Of a stretch of DNA of 64,000 bases, positions 17,213-26,473 are shown one piece after another. The notes beneath the pieces are model-generated. The model was not told where the DNA came from, did no database searches, and was given only the letters and a program-made list of their open reading frames with translations. This DNA is from Betaproteobacteria bacterium (lineage in GTDB: Bacteria; Pseudomonadota; Gammaproteobacteria; Burkholderiales; SG8-39). How positions within the stretch are numbered: the first letter of the stretch is position 1; every line of letters starts with the position of its first letter. The stretch spans positions 62,001-126,000 of the forward strand of contig JACPYS010000004.1 in assembly GCA_016195915.1 (NCBI GenBank). Reading direction: 5' to 3'. Made by a program: the position numbers and the translations under genes.

Positions 17213-18948
17213 GGATGCGCGAGCCAGAAGGAACCGATCGCGAGACAATCAATGCGGCGCTCGATGAACGCGCGCACCGCATCGCGCGGCGCACAGACGA
17301 TCGGCTCTTCGTGCACGTTGAAACTCGTATTGAGCACCAGCGGGATGCCCGAGCGCTCGTGGTAAGCCTTGATGAGACGGTAATAGAGTGGATTGGTCGC
17401 CTCGTTGACCAGTTGCGGGCGTGCGGTGCCGTCGACGTGCACTACCGCCGGGATGCGCTCGCGCCACTCCGGCCGCACGTCGAAAGTGATCGTCATGAAC
17501 CGTGCCGTGTGCCGCGCCTTTTCGACGCCGAAGAAAAGTTCGGCTGCATGCTCCTCGAGCACGCTCGGGGCGAAGGGCATGAATTCGGAACGGTCGAGAC
17601 GCTCGTTCAGCCAGTCGTTGATAGCCGATTCGGTCGGCCGCGCGAGCATCGAGCGATTTCCCAGCGCGCGCGGACCGAACTCCATGCGCCCCTGGAACCA
17701 GCCGATCACGCGCCCGGCGTGGATCGCGTCGGCGGCGCGGCCGATCAGGTCCTCGTCCTTCAGCCTGGTGAATTCGAGCTTGCCGGCCCGCAGTTCGCGC
17801 TCGATCTCCTCGTCTGTGTACCGCGGCCCCCAATAGACGTGTTCAAGCGCCCGCCGGTTGCTCGCGAAAGCCGCGGCATCGTTCCGCGCCATGTCGAGCA
17901 ACACGGCGCCGACGGCATTTCCCGTATCGCTCATCGCGGGAAAAACGAACACCTGATCCACCTCGGGCAGTTCCGCAATGCGCTGGTTGAGCTTGACGTT
18001 GGCGAACACCCCGCCGTTCAGCGCGACGTTGCGCATCCCGGTCTCCACGAGGAAGCGACGCACCAGCTCCAGCCCGGTTTCCTCGAGCACCGCTTGCGCT
18101 GCCGCCGAGACATTCTCGCGCGCATGACCCTGCATCGAATCCTTCATGAATGCGTGGCGGCGCGCTTCCGCCTGCGGCTCACCGACAAACTCCGAATCCA
18201 GCGTGCGGCCATTCTTGCCGAGACGAAGCGCGCGCGAGAAGGCGTCCCGCAGCGGCGCGGGATCGCCCATCGCCGCGAGTCCCACCACCTTGCCCTCGTG
18301 TCGCATCGCCTGGAACCCGAGCAGGCGCGTGACGTGGCTGTAGAACAATCCCGCCGAGGATCCTTCCCGGTCGGAAACATACAGGCGCCGGTACCGGCCG
18401 TCTTCGAACACCCCCGAGGTATGGTTGATGCCCAAGTCGCCATTGCCGTCCATCGTGATCACCGCGCAGGCGTCGAACCCGCTGTAGTACGCGGCCGGGA
18501 GCGCGTGGGAGTCGTGATGGTCGTAAAACGCGACCTGCGCGCCGCCGAATCCCTCGCCGCTCAGGAACGCCTCGCGTTTGAAGTGGCTTTCGAATTTCTT
18601 GCCGCGCGCCGCGAGCCGCTCGATGAAGTTGGTGAGCAGCATGTTGGAGCGCTCCGTGTCGCCACGGTGGCGCAGTCGGTGGAACCGGCGCTCGAGTTCC
18701 TTGGCCCAGGTTTCCCGCAGGAAGTACTCTTCCGGAAAGAAGGTGTAGAGAAGCGCGAGCGATCCGATGTCCGCGCGAGCGCGCCCGCCGATGCGCAACA
18801 CCTCGTCGATGGCAAGATCGGAAAGCCGCCCGCCATCGTTCTTGATGCGCGAGAGCCGCTCGTCGGATACGGCGGCGACCAGCCGGCCGTCCTCGAACAG
18901 AACGGCGGAGGCCTCGTGCCCGGTCTGCAAACCGAGTATGTTCGACAA
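17209..18948 (-). CDS. O-carbamoyltransferase (NodU/CmcH family)
   Basis: This 579-residue protein has the two-domain layout of the NodU/TobZ family. HHDSHA at about residues 144-149 binds metal in the Kae1-like domain, which makes carbamoyl-AMP from carbamoyl phosphate and ATP. EFGPRALGNRS and NTSFNVHEEPIV mark the C-terminal carbamoyl-transfer domain. It starts with TTG (18948) behind an AGAGG site. In polysaccharide clusters such enzymes add carbamoyl groups to sugars. It is followed by the methyltransferase with a 4-base overlap. Confidence 0.93.
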   Translation of the reverse strand: MSNILGLQTGHEASAVLFEDGRLVAAVSDERLSRIKNDGGRLSDLAIDEVLRIGGRARADIGSLALLYTFFPEEYFLRETWAKELERRFHRLRHRGDTERSNMLLTNFIERLAARGKKFESHFKREAFLSGEGFGGAQVAFYDHHDSHALPAAYYSGFDACAVITMDGNGDLGINHTSGVFEDGRYRRLYVSDREGSSAGLFYSHVTRLLGFQAMRHEGKVVGLAAMGDPAPLRDAFSRALRLGKNGRTLDSEFVGEPQAEARRHAFMKDSMQGHARENVSAAAQAVLEETGLELVRRFLVETGMRNVALNGGVFANVKLNQRIAELPEVDQVFVFPAMSDTGNAVGAVLLDMARNDAAAFASNRRALEHVYWGPRYTDEEIERELRAGKLEFTRLKDEDLIGRAADAIHAGRVIGWFQGRMEFGPRALGNRSMLARPTESAINDWLNERLDRSEFMPFAPSVLEEHAAELFFGVEKARHTARFMTITFDVRPEWRERIPAVVHVDGTARPQLVNEATNPLYYRLIKAYHERSGIPLVLNTSFNVHEEPIVCAPRDAVRAFIERRIDCLAIGSFWLAHP

Positions 18949-18971
18949 GAGCGGGAACCTCTGGGGAAATC

Positions 18972-20207
18972 TCAGGACTCAGCCGGCGGAAGCGGAAGCA
19001 CTGCGCGCAGCAACTGGTCCGCGACGTGCTCCAGCGAAAAATCGCCGAGCATGTTCGGGCAACGCCCCTGCCACGTCAAGCGAAGCGCGGCGTCGCGCAT
19101 GGCCTCGATCACTGCGTCCCCGAGTGCCACCGCATCATCGGCCGGAACCACAAGGCCGGTTCCGAACCGTTCCACCCACTCGGCGATGCCCGCGCCGTCG
19201 CTAGTCACGCTCGGGGTGCCGACCGCGGCCGCCTCTACGGTCACCATGTTGAGTCCCTCGCACAAGGTCGGATTGACGTGCAGGTCGGCAGCCGCCAAAT
19301 ACTCGAACACGTCCGCGCCGGAAAGGCGCCCGGTGAAATGAACCCATTGCGCCGCGGAGGAAGCGTCCAGCGCGGGGCGCACTGCACGATCCAGCCACGG
19401 ATCGTTCGGCCCACACAGCAGCCAGTGGCACTCCGGCACCGCCACGTGCACGGCTCGCCAGGCTTGCGCAAGCAGGTGCAGGCCCTTGCCCTTCTGGTTC
19501 CCGCTCAACGTCACGATCAGCGGCGCGCCATCGGGGATGCCGTATCGCTTGCGTATCGCGACCGCCAGTTCGCTCCGGCACGCCCTGATATCGGCAAGCC
19601 GGTCCGAACCTGCAACCAGGTGGCTCGGAATCACGTGCATGCGCGCTGCGTCGGCGCCCTCGCCCAAGAGCACTCGCTGAAGCAAACCCGACACGGGTCT
19701 CAATACGTCGATTCCCGGTATCGATTTCTGTATGAGCCAATTCACCATCGGGGTGCGCCGCCGGCCGTACTCGGCTTCGGGGCAGTCGAGGACGTCGCCG
19801 CCGATGTAGCTGACGACGAGGCGCGGGCGCATCAGCCCGAGCCGCTTAAGTAACCCGGCTGGAATCGCGTAAGAGAATCCGTCCGAACAGACGACCACAT
19901 CGGGACGGAAATACGCGACCGCCGCGCGCACCACCCACATCCGGTGCACCAGGTTTCGCCCGTCGAATGCGCGCCTGAATAGGCGGTCCGCCAGCCAGGT
20001 GAGAAAGCGCTCGGCTCCACGACCGGGGTCGTACCACAAAGTGGCGATGCCATCGCCAGGCGCGCGGAAATGCTCAATGGCCTGGCGCGTGGCCCCGAAA
20101 CCACGTTTTTCCTCGAGCACGCAGATCTCGATCCCGCGCGCAACCAGATGCTCGAGCAAGGCGTACTCGCCGCTCCAGGAATCCGGGTGCAGGTAAAGAA
20201 TCCTCAT
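18972..20207 (-). CDS. Glycosyltransferase family 4
   Basis: This 411-residue GT-B enzyme has SYIGGDVLDCPE in the N-domain. Its C-domain carries TLSGNQKGKGLHLLAQAW, FTGRLSGADVFEYLAAAD and the E-x7-E loop CEGLNMVTVEAAAVGTPSVT. ATG at 20207 overlaps the stop of the next GT (ATGA). The substrate is unknown. Confidence 0.88.
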   Translation of the reverse strand: MRILYLHPDSWSGEYALLEHLVARGIEICVLEEKRGFGATRQAIEHFRAPGDGIATLWYDPGRGAERFLTWLADRLFRRAFDGRNLVHRMWVVRAAVAYFRPDVVVCSDGFSYAIPAGLLKRLGLMRPRLVVSYIGGDVLDCPEAEYGRRRTPMVNWLIQKSIPGIDVLRPVSGLLQRVLLGEGADAARMHVIPSHLVAGSDRLADIRACRSELAVAIRKRYGIPDGAPLIVTLSGNQKGKGLHLLAQAWRAVHVAVPECHWLLCGPNDPWLDRAVRPALDASSAAQWVHFTGRLSGADVFEYLAAADLHVNPTLCEGLNMVTVEAAAVGTPSVTSDGAGIAEWVERFGTGLVVPADDAVALGDAVIEAMRDAALRLTWQGRCPNMLGDFSLEHVADQLLRAVLPLPPAES

Positions 20208-21328
20208 CCCGCCGCCTCCAACGACGCGAGCGCGCGCTCCAGCCGTGCCGAGAACGACGTCAGGGAAAAACGCTCCAGATGCTCCCGCGCAAGGCGCGGA
20301 TCCGGAGGCGGTGCGCCTCCCAGAATGCGAGTGACGAGCGCGCGGAATTCCGCGCCCCCGTCCTCGCGCGGATCGCAGTAGAGGTAACCGGTGTTGCCGT
20401 CGATCACGGTTTCGGTAAACGGCGCGGCGCGCACCGCGAGCACCGGCGTGCCGCAGGCCTGTGCCTCGATCAGGTTCAGGCCCAGCGCTTCCTTTTCCGG
20501 CAGCCCGGAAAGCGCGTAATCGAGTTGCCGGTACACCGCGGCGACATCGCTCTGGCTTCCCCAGAACCTCACACGTTCCCGTATCGGCCGCAATTCCCGT
20601 CTAAGATCACGCACGGATGCGTAGCCGCCGCTTCCGAAAACCTCCAGCCGCAAGCCCGCCAGATCGGCGAGGATGGGTGCGAGTATCGAAAACAGGAGCG
20701 GGAACTGCTTGATCGGCGTAATGCGCGAAACGATACCGAGCGTGACTCCCGGCAGCCGGGCGAATTCCGGCCCGCGCCGCACTCCTGCAACCGCCGTCGC
20801 GGTGCCCATCAAACGGTCGCGCATCTTCTTCCGGTCCCAGTCATAGAGCGGCCCGCGCCGGAGCGGCCCCACCGGGCCGCGCGGGGCGAGGTCCGCCACA
20901 CCGAGCAGCGGTTCTGAGTAAACGTTGCGCAGTCCGCGCTGGCGCGCACTGTCGAGCACGTGCTGCGATACGGCGAAAAGCCGCCCGTAATGCGCGAGGC
21001 CGGGCGGGTCGCGCTCGAAAAGCGGCATGTGCAGGATTCCGGCGAGACGATGGCGCGCCCCCCAATCCGTCGCAGTACGCTCGTCGAGCACGTTGTGGCT
21101 CAGGACCAGCGCATCGCGCTCCGGCAGGCCCGCGTCGATTTCCGCGATGGTCGAGATGCGCACAAGCTCCGCGCCATGCATGTCGAGTGAATCCCAGAAG
21201 CCGGCGTCCCGGTGCGCGAACAGCACCGTGCGCCATCCGAGCCGCGCGAGAGCGGCACACGCGAAACGCGTGTAGACCTCGCCGCCGCCAAAACTGGTCT
21301 GCCAATTGACCTGGTAACAGGTCTTCAT
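20204..21328 (-). CDS. Glycosyltransferase (GT-B, GT4-like)
   Basis: This 374-residue protein begins MKTCYQVNWQTSFGGGEVYT, where the glycine loop that contacts the donor is visible. The C-terminal half has GIVSRITPIKQFPLL and GLPEKEALGLNLIEAQACGT, the acidic E-x7-E element. ATG at 21328 overlaps the asnB stop (ATGA). The stretch upstream that is also open belongs to asnB in another frame. Confidence 0.82.
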   Translation of the reverse strand: MKTCYQVNWQTSFGGGEVYTRFACAALARLGWRTVLFAHRDAGFWDSLDMHGAELVRISTIAEIDAGLPERDALVLSHNVLDERTATDWGARHRLAGILHMPLFERDPPGLAHYGRLFAVSQHVLDSARQRGLRNVYSEPLLGVADLAPRGPVGPLRRGPLYDWDRKKMRDRLMGTATAVAGVRRGPEFARLPGVTLGIVSRITPIKQFPLLFSILAPILADLAGLRLEVFGSGGYASVRDLRRELRPIRERVRFWGSQSDVAAVYRQLDYALSGLPEKEALGLNLIEAQACGTPVLAVRAAPFTETVIDGNTGYLYCDPREDGGAEFRALVTRILGGAPPPDPRLAREHLERFSLTSFSARLERALASLEAAG

Positions 21329-23223
21329 GCGGCGACGCGCATGCGCTCGACCCAGAGCGCGAGGACGAACAGCGGCCACAAGCGCGTGCTGTGCGAAACC
21401 GCGCCGGAGCGGTGCTCGCGCACGTAGCGCTCGATCGCCTCGCGCCTGAACCACCGTCCGAGCGCCGGATTGCCGAGCAGCGTGTCCTGCATCATCTCGC
21501 CGAGGTCCTCGCGCAGCCAGCGCGCGAGCGGGACCGAAAACCCCTGCTTCGGACGGTCCATGAAACCCGGCGGCAGCCAGCGGCCGAACGCTTCCTTGAG
21601 GATGTGCTTGTGACGTCCGCGCGGTGTGGCCTTGTAGCCGCCCGGCAGGGAAAAGGCAAACTCGATCAGCTTGTGGTCGAGGAACGGCGAACGGCACTCG
21701 AGCGAGTTCGCCATGCTGGTGACATCGACCTTGAAGAGAATGTCCTCGGCGAGAAACGTGCGCAGGTCCACGTACAGGAACCGGTTGAGGATGTCGCCGC
21801 CGGCGGCCTGGCGCCACGGGCCCGCGAGATACTCGGAGGTGCGCGATTCGCCCACGGCGCGCGCGAATTCCGGCGCGAGCAGGCCGTGCTTTTCTTCGTC
21901 GGTCACGAATGCGAGCAGGTGCTTGTAGCGGTCCAGGCCCTGCATCGTGAGCATCTGGTCGGCGCGCGTGGCGGGAAAGCGCACGCGCGGCTTGTCCGGA
22001 CGCAATCGCTGCTCGAGACGCACGCCGAACGCGCGCAACGCGCGCCAGGCGGGTATCAGTCCGCGCTCGGCGAGCCACTCGACGCGGCGCATCTGGTAGA
22101 AGCGCCGGTAGCCCGCAAACACTTCATCCGCGCCGTCGCCGGTCAATGCGACGGTGACACGGCTGCGCGCGAATTTCGCGACGTAATAGGTGGGAATCAC
22201 CGAGTTGTCGGCGAGCGGCTCGCCGAGATGCTCGAGCATCTGCGGCATGATTTCCGCCGCGTTCGGATGGACCATCTGCTCGTGATGGCTCGTGCCCAGG
22301 TGGGTTGCAACCTCCCGCGCATAGGGCAGCTCGTTGAACTTCGCGTCGTCGAAGCCGATGGTGAATGTCTCGAGAGGCGCGTGGCCCAGCCGCGCCATCG
22401 CGGCCACGGTGATCGACGAGTCGATGCCTCCCGAAAGGAACGCCCCGAGCGGCACGTCGGAAACGAGGCGTATGCGGGTCGCCTCGAGCACCTGTTCGCG
22501 CAACTGCTCGCAGGCCTCGCCGAAGGAAAGCGTGCGGCGGCGGGAGAAGTCGATATCCCAGTAGCGGAAGATCCTCTGCACGCGGCCGGCCTTCACCACC
22601 ATCGCGTGCGCGGGCGGCAGTTTGCGCACGGCGCGGAATGCGCTCATCGGCGCCGGCACGTACTGAAACGACAAATAGTGATCGAGCGCGGCAAAGTCCG
22701 GGTCGCGCGGTAGCTGCGGCTGCAACGAAAACAGCGCGTTGATCTCGGAGGCGAACAGGAAGTCGCCGTTGCATTCGGCATAGACGAAGGGCTTGACGCC
22801 GAGCCGGTCGCGCGCACAGTACAGCGTCGCCTCGCGGCGGTCCCAGATCGCGAACGCAAACATCCCCCTCAGCTTGGCGAGACAAGACTCGAATCCTTCG
22901 AGCGCGAAGCTGCGCAGCAGGATCTCGGTGTCTGAGTGCCCGAGAAACGTCTCGCCGCGCGCCACGAGTTCCCGGCGCAGATCGGGAAAGTTGTAGATCT
23001 CTCCATTGAAGACCACCACGTAGCGTCCGTCGGGCGACACCATCGGCTGGTGTCCGGCAGCGCTGAGGTCGATGATCGACAGCCGCGCGAATCCGAGACA
23101 GACGGGTCCGTCGGCCCACACGCCGGAGTCGTCCGGCCCGCGGTGATGCAGCGCCGCCACTGCGGCGGCGACGCGCTGCTCGACATCAGGCGAGCCGCTG
23201 ACCAGTCCCGTGATCCCGCACAT
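21325..23223 (-). CDS. asnB: AsnB-type glutamine amidotransferase (asparagine synthase-like)
   Basis: This 632-residue protein has the two AsnB domains. The N-terminal glutaminase domain begins MCGITG, with nucleophile Cys2, RGPDD and NGEIYN. The ATP-pyrophosphatase synthetase domain has SGGIDSS and LTGDGADEVFAGYRR. In sugar clusters, relatives such as WbpS are thought to amidate uronic acids, which is more likely here than making free asparagine. It overlaps its neighbours by one base upstream (TGATG) and four bases downstream. Confidence 0.93.
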   Translation of the reverse strand: MCGITGLVSGSPDVEQRVAAAVAALHHRGPDDSGVWADGPVCLGFARLSIIDLSAAGHQPMVSPDGRYVVVFNGEIYNFPDLRRELVARGETFLGHSDTEILLRSFALEGFESCLAKLRGMFAFAIWDRREATLYCARDRLGVKPFVYAECNGDFLFASEINALFSLQPQLPRDPDFAALDHYLSFQYVPAPMSAFRAVRKLPPAHAMVVKAGRVQRIFRYWDIDFSRRRTLSFGEACEQLREQVLEATRIRLVSDVPLGAFLSGGIDSSITVAAMARLGHAPLETFTIGFDDAKFNELPYAREVATHLGTSHHEQMVHPNAAEIMPQMLEHLGEPLADNSVIPTYYVAKFARSRVTVALTGDGADEVFAGYRRFYQMRRVEWLAERGLIPAWRALRAFGVRLEQRLRPDKPRVRFPATRADQMLTMQGLDRYKHLLAFVTDEEKHGLLAPEFARAVGESRTSEYLAGPWRQAAGGDILNRFLYVDLRTFLAEDILFKVDVTSMANSLECRSPFLDHKLIEFAFSLPGGYKATPRGRHKHILKEAFGRWLPPGFMDRPKQGFSVPLARWLREDLGEMMQDTLLGNPALGRWFRREAIERYVREHRSGAVSHSTRLWPLFVLALWVERMRVAA

Positions 23224-24326
23224 CAGCGCTCTCCGAACAACAAGGCTTCGTGTTTCGCGGCGTTCGCCTTCCAGGTGAACTCGCGCGCAATGCGCTCGCG
23301 GGCCGCGGCACCCAGACGCGCTGCGAGCGGCGCATCGCCCGCGAAAGCTGCGATTGCCTTGCGCCAGGCCTCGACATCTCCGGGTGCGAGCAGCCTTCCG
23401 CACTCGCCGTCCACGACGATTTCGGGCAATCCGCCCTGGTCGGACACCAGCGCCGGCAACCCGCAGGCCATGGCCTCCACGACGCTGATGCCAAACGCCT
23501 CTTCGCCGATGGAGGGCTGCACCAGCGCATCGCACTGCGACAGTATCCCCGGCAGTTCGTCGTGAGCAATGCGTCCCGCGAAGTGCACGCGCGCCTGCAG
23601 CCCGCGCTGTGCGGCCTGCGCCTCGAGCCCCTCGCGGTCCGGTCCCTCGCCCACGACCAGGTAGTGAATCCGCTCGGGCAATCCGCCAAGAGCCTCGATC
23701 ACCGTGCGCAGGCCTTTCCACCCGACCAGTCGCCCGACGCTTGCGATGACAAAGGCGTCGGCGGGCAGTCCGAGCGCATCACGCTTGCCCGCAGCGCGCG
23801 GCACGTGAACGAACCGCTCCACATCCACGCCGTTATGGATCACCTCGACGTGGCGATGGTAGCGGCCTTCGATCTGGCGCGCGTTATAGCGACTGGAGGA
23901 AACCCAGTGCTGGATCGCGTTCGCGAACAGGCGGTCGCCGAGGAAGAAATCCGTTCCGCCCGAGCGGAACAGCGTTTTCGCGCGCAAACCCGATTGCCGC
24001 GCCCTCGCCAGGATCGGGAAATCGAACGGCTTGTTTACGATCACAGCGTCGTAGCCTCCCCGCACCAGCGCGCCGAGCGAGTGCCGGGCAAACGACAGGC
24101 GTTCCATCAGCCGGCGGAATCGCGTGCCGAGATTCGGCCAGCTCGTCTCGATGCGAAACGGAAAGCTGAGAAGTTCCACCTCGGGATATCGGGCGCCGCC
24201 CCGATTTCCGGCGATGATCGTCACCTGGTGTCCGCGCGAAGCGAGCGCGCGCCCGAGTTCCCAGCAATAGGTCTCGAGACCGCCCGGGATGAAGCTCGCA
24301 GTCACGTTGTAGAAACAGATCCTCAT
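23223..24326 (-). CDS. Glycosyltransferase family 4
   Basis: This 367-residue GT4 has PGGLETYCWELGRALASRGH at its N-terminus (donor loop PGGLE). It also has VIHNGVDVERFV, VGRLVGWKGLRTVIEAL and the signature EEAFGISVVEAMACGLPALV. ATG at 24326 overlaps the O-antigen polymerase stop (ATGA). The full set of motifs indicates an active enzyme; the sugar is unknown. Confidence 0.92.
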   Translation of the reverse strand: MRICFYNVTASFIPGGLETYCWELGRALASRGHQVTIIAGNRGGARYPEVELLSFPFRIETSWPNLGTRFRRLMERLSFARHSLGALVRGGYDAVIVNKPFDFPILARARQSGLRAKTLFRSGGTDFFLGDRLFANAIQHWVSSSRYNARQIEGRYHRHVEVIHNGVDVERFVHVPRAAGKRDALGLPADAFVIASVGRLVGWKGLRTVIEALGGLPERIHYLVVGEGPDREGLEAQAAQRGLQARVHFAGRIAHDELPGILSQCDALVQPSIGEEAFGISVVEAMACGLPALVSDQGGLPEIVVDGECGRLLAPGDVEAWRKAIAAFAGDAPLAARLGAAARERIAREFTWKANAAKHEALLFGER

Positions 24327-25504
24327 GGCCTGCCCCGGAGCGACCGGACGTATCCCGCCAGCGCGCCGTTCAACGCCCAGAACAGCAGCGCCTGGTCGCG
24401 CTGGAAAAAATCGTTCGTCATGTTGCGCGCGAACACGCCGAGAACCACCAGCGCGCCGGCGATCCCGGCCGCGCGCAACGCGAAGTCCTTCTCGCGCAGC
24501 AAACGCAGCCAGAACGCGAACAATGCTCCAAAAACCCCGAGCACGGCCAGCATGCCCGGAACTCCGAGCTGAAAGCCGAAATTGAGAACCACGTTGTGGG
24601 CATGCCAGAACATGTCGGGCCGGCCCCACATCTCGGGAAAGACCTTCGCCATCATGCCACGCCCGAATCCGTAGCCGAGCGGTCGCTCGGCGATCCAGGC
24701 GATGACCTGACCCCAGTTCCTGGCACGCGGGTCCTGCGAGAACAGCGACACCAGATCGGTCCCCGGTCCGTAGCGGCGCGCGATCGCCTCCAGCAGCAGC
24801 CAGCACGACAACGCGGCCACTGCCGCGAGCCCGCCCCGGAGCAGCGCCGGCGGCGGATTCCACAGCCGCGCCGCGCGCAGCAGCACGAGGAACGCGGCAA
24901 CCTGCAGGCCGAGCGCGAGCCAGATGCTGCGCTGCTCGGTAAGCAGGCCCGCGCACAGGCCGAGCGTGAGAAGTAGAGTTACAAGCCACGCCGTGCGTAC
25001 GCCGAACAGGCGCAGCTGCCACGCGACGACCAGCAGCGGGGTCGCCGTTACCAGATAGGTCGAGAAGGTTCCGGCTCCGCCGAAGTAGCTCGATTCGATC
25101 CATACACCGGCATGGAGCCGTCCGCCGATCGCCCATAGCGTTAGCACGGCATAGCCCGCGATCAGCACCCGCAATGTCATGCGCATGACCTGTTCGGAGC
25201 GTACCAGGGCATAGAACGCGCACAGCGCCAGCATGCCATACAGCACTTCGCTCTTGAACTCGCGCAGCGAATACGCGACGTCGCGCGAATACGGCAGCAG
25301 CAGGACCGGCAATGCCGCCCAGAGCGCGATCCACCGCCAGGCGGGCAACTGCGCCAGACCCGGCTCGCCATCCTTCCACCGCAGCCAGGCAGCGATCCCG
25401 AACGCCGCGAACAGCGACAACAGCCGCAGCGCGACCGTATGAGTGAACGGCAGGATGAAAAGGAACACCCACGCCGGAATCAACCAAAGCGCGGAACGGT
25501 TCAT
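24323..25504 (-). CDS. O-antigen polymerase/ligase-like membrane protein (Wzy_C)
   Basis: This 393-residue protein has about ten to twelve membrane segments. A large periplasmic loop near residues 270-320 contains PLGYGFGRGM and HAHNVVLNFGFQLG, the Wzy_C pattern with conserved Arg and His. It either ligates O-antigen to lipid A-core (WaaL) or polymerises repeat units (Wzy); these cannot be told apart by sequence reading. ATG at 25504 overlaps the stop of the decayed GT gene (ATGA). Confidence 0.88.
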   Translation of the reverse strand: MNRSALWLIPAWVFLFILPFTHTVALRLLSLFAAFGIAAWLRWKDGEPGLAQLPAWRWIALWAALPVLLLPYSRDVAYSLREFKSEVLYGMLALCAFYALVRSEQVMRMTLRVLIAGYAVLTLWAIGGRLHAGVWIESSYFGGAGTFSTYLVTATPLLVVAWQLRLFGVRTAWLVTLLLTLGLCAGLLTEQRSIWLALGLQVAAFLVLLRAARLWNPPPALLRGGLAAVAALSCWLLLEAIARRYGPGTDLVSLFSQDPRARNWGQVIAWIAERPLGYGFGRGMMAKVFPEMWGRPDMFWHAHNVVLNFGFQLGVPGMLAVLGVFGALFAFWLRLLREKDFALRAAGIAGALVVLGVFARNMTNDFFQRDQALLFWALNGALAGYVRSLRGRP

Positions 25505-26473
25505 GCCGGGCTTCCGTCGAGCAAATCGTCGTACAGCGATTCCAGATCGTCGGTGACGCGCTGCCAGTCGAAGTGCCGCACGATTCGCTCGCGCAACCAT
25601 CGGCCCGCAGTCGCGCGATCGGAAGCAGAATCAACGTAACGCGCCAGAGCGGCCGCAAGTTCCTCCGCGTCCTCCGGGTGGCTGACGAAAGCCGTGCACG
25701 GCGCGCCTTCGAGAAACTCGGTCACACCGCCCCGCGCAGCGGCAACGATCGGCAGCCCGGCTGCGGCGGCTTCGACCATGGCGGTAGGGAACGGGTCATT
25801 CCACAGAGAAGGCAGCGCGAACAGGTCACCCGCCATAAAGAACTCGCGCATCTGCGCCGGGTGAAGGCTTCCCGCGTAGACGACGCCGCTCATGCCGCGC
25901 ATGCGCTCGAGCGCGGCGCGGCCGTAAACCGCTTTTTCGTTGCGAGGATCGTCGCTGTCGCGCACGTTGCCGGCAACGAGCAATTCGACCGGGCGGTGCG
26001 ATCTCGCGCGCAGGCGCTCGAATGCATCGAGAAGTTCCTGCACGCCCTCAGGCAACGCATTCGCGGCTTGCGGGTTCGATCGGCTTTTCGTTGGCGACAT
26101 GCACCACCAGTGGAATTCCCGCGCGCAGGGCCGATGAGCGGATTGCCGTCAGAAGTTTTGGCTCATTGTGGACATGCAGCAGCGCGGCACGCTCCTCGCT
26201 CGCGATCCGCCACATGCGCGTGGTATACGGCAGCGGGTCGAGGCGCGTGAGCTTCTGAAACACTCTCCGGTATGCGCGACCTGTGCGGATGCGCCGGACT
26301 TCCATCGCCCCGGATGTCTCCGCCGGCATCTGGCCTGGAAACTGCGCGCAGATGACGACCGGACGATAGCGCTTCTGTCTGCGCGCCACCTGCTCGACGC
26401 GCAATTCGGTGCCCGCGGGATAGACCGGGGGGAAAGGGTTGTACGCCGGCAGCAGGTGGGCGACGGTTCTCAC
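25501..26473 (-). pseudogene. Disrupted GT4 glycosyltransferase (internal deletion plus frameshift)
   Basis: An N-terminal half (GTG at 26473 to a TGA at 26048, 141 codons) reads LPAYNPFPPVYPAGTELRVE to PLVVHVANE. A C-terminal half lies in another frame, from about 26075 to 25501: EGVQELLDAFERLRA, LLVAGN, FALPSLWNDPFPTAMVEAAA. Intact relatives have about 90-100 residues between these parts, including the NGVD and 'RL.PEKG' segments. Both the frame and that stretch are lost. The GTG overlaps the heptosyltransferase stop and the end overlaps the polymerase start, so the reading chain is otherwise kept. An assembly error is possible. Confidence 0.75.

Noticed and set aside
17083..19341. 752-codon open frame on the plus strand
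   Set aside because: It is antisense to the methyltransferase, the carbamoyltransferase and a GT4; no domain is visible.
21328..22078. Long N-terminal extension of the GT at 20204
   Set aside because: The extension is an out-of-frame reading of asnB; ATG 21328 overlapping the asnB stop is the natural start.
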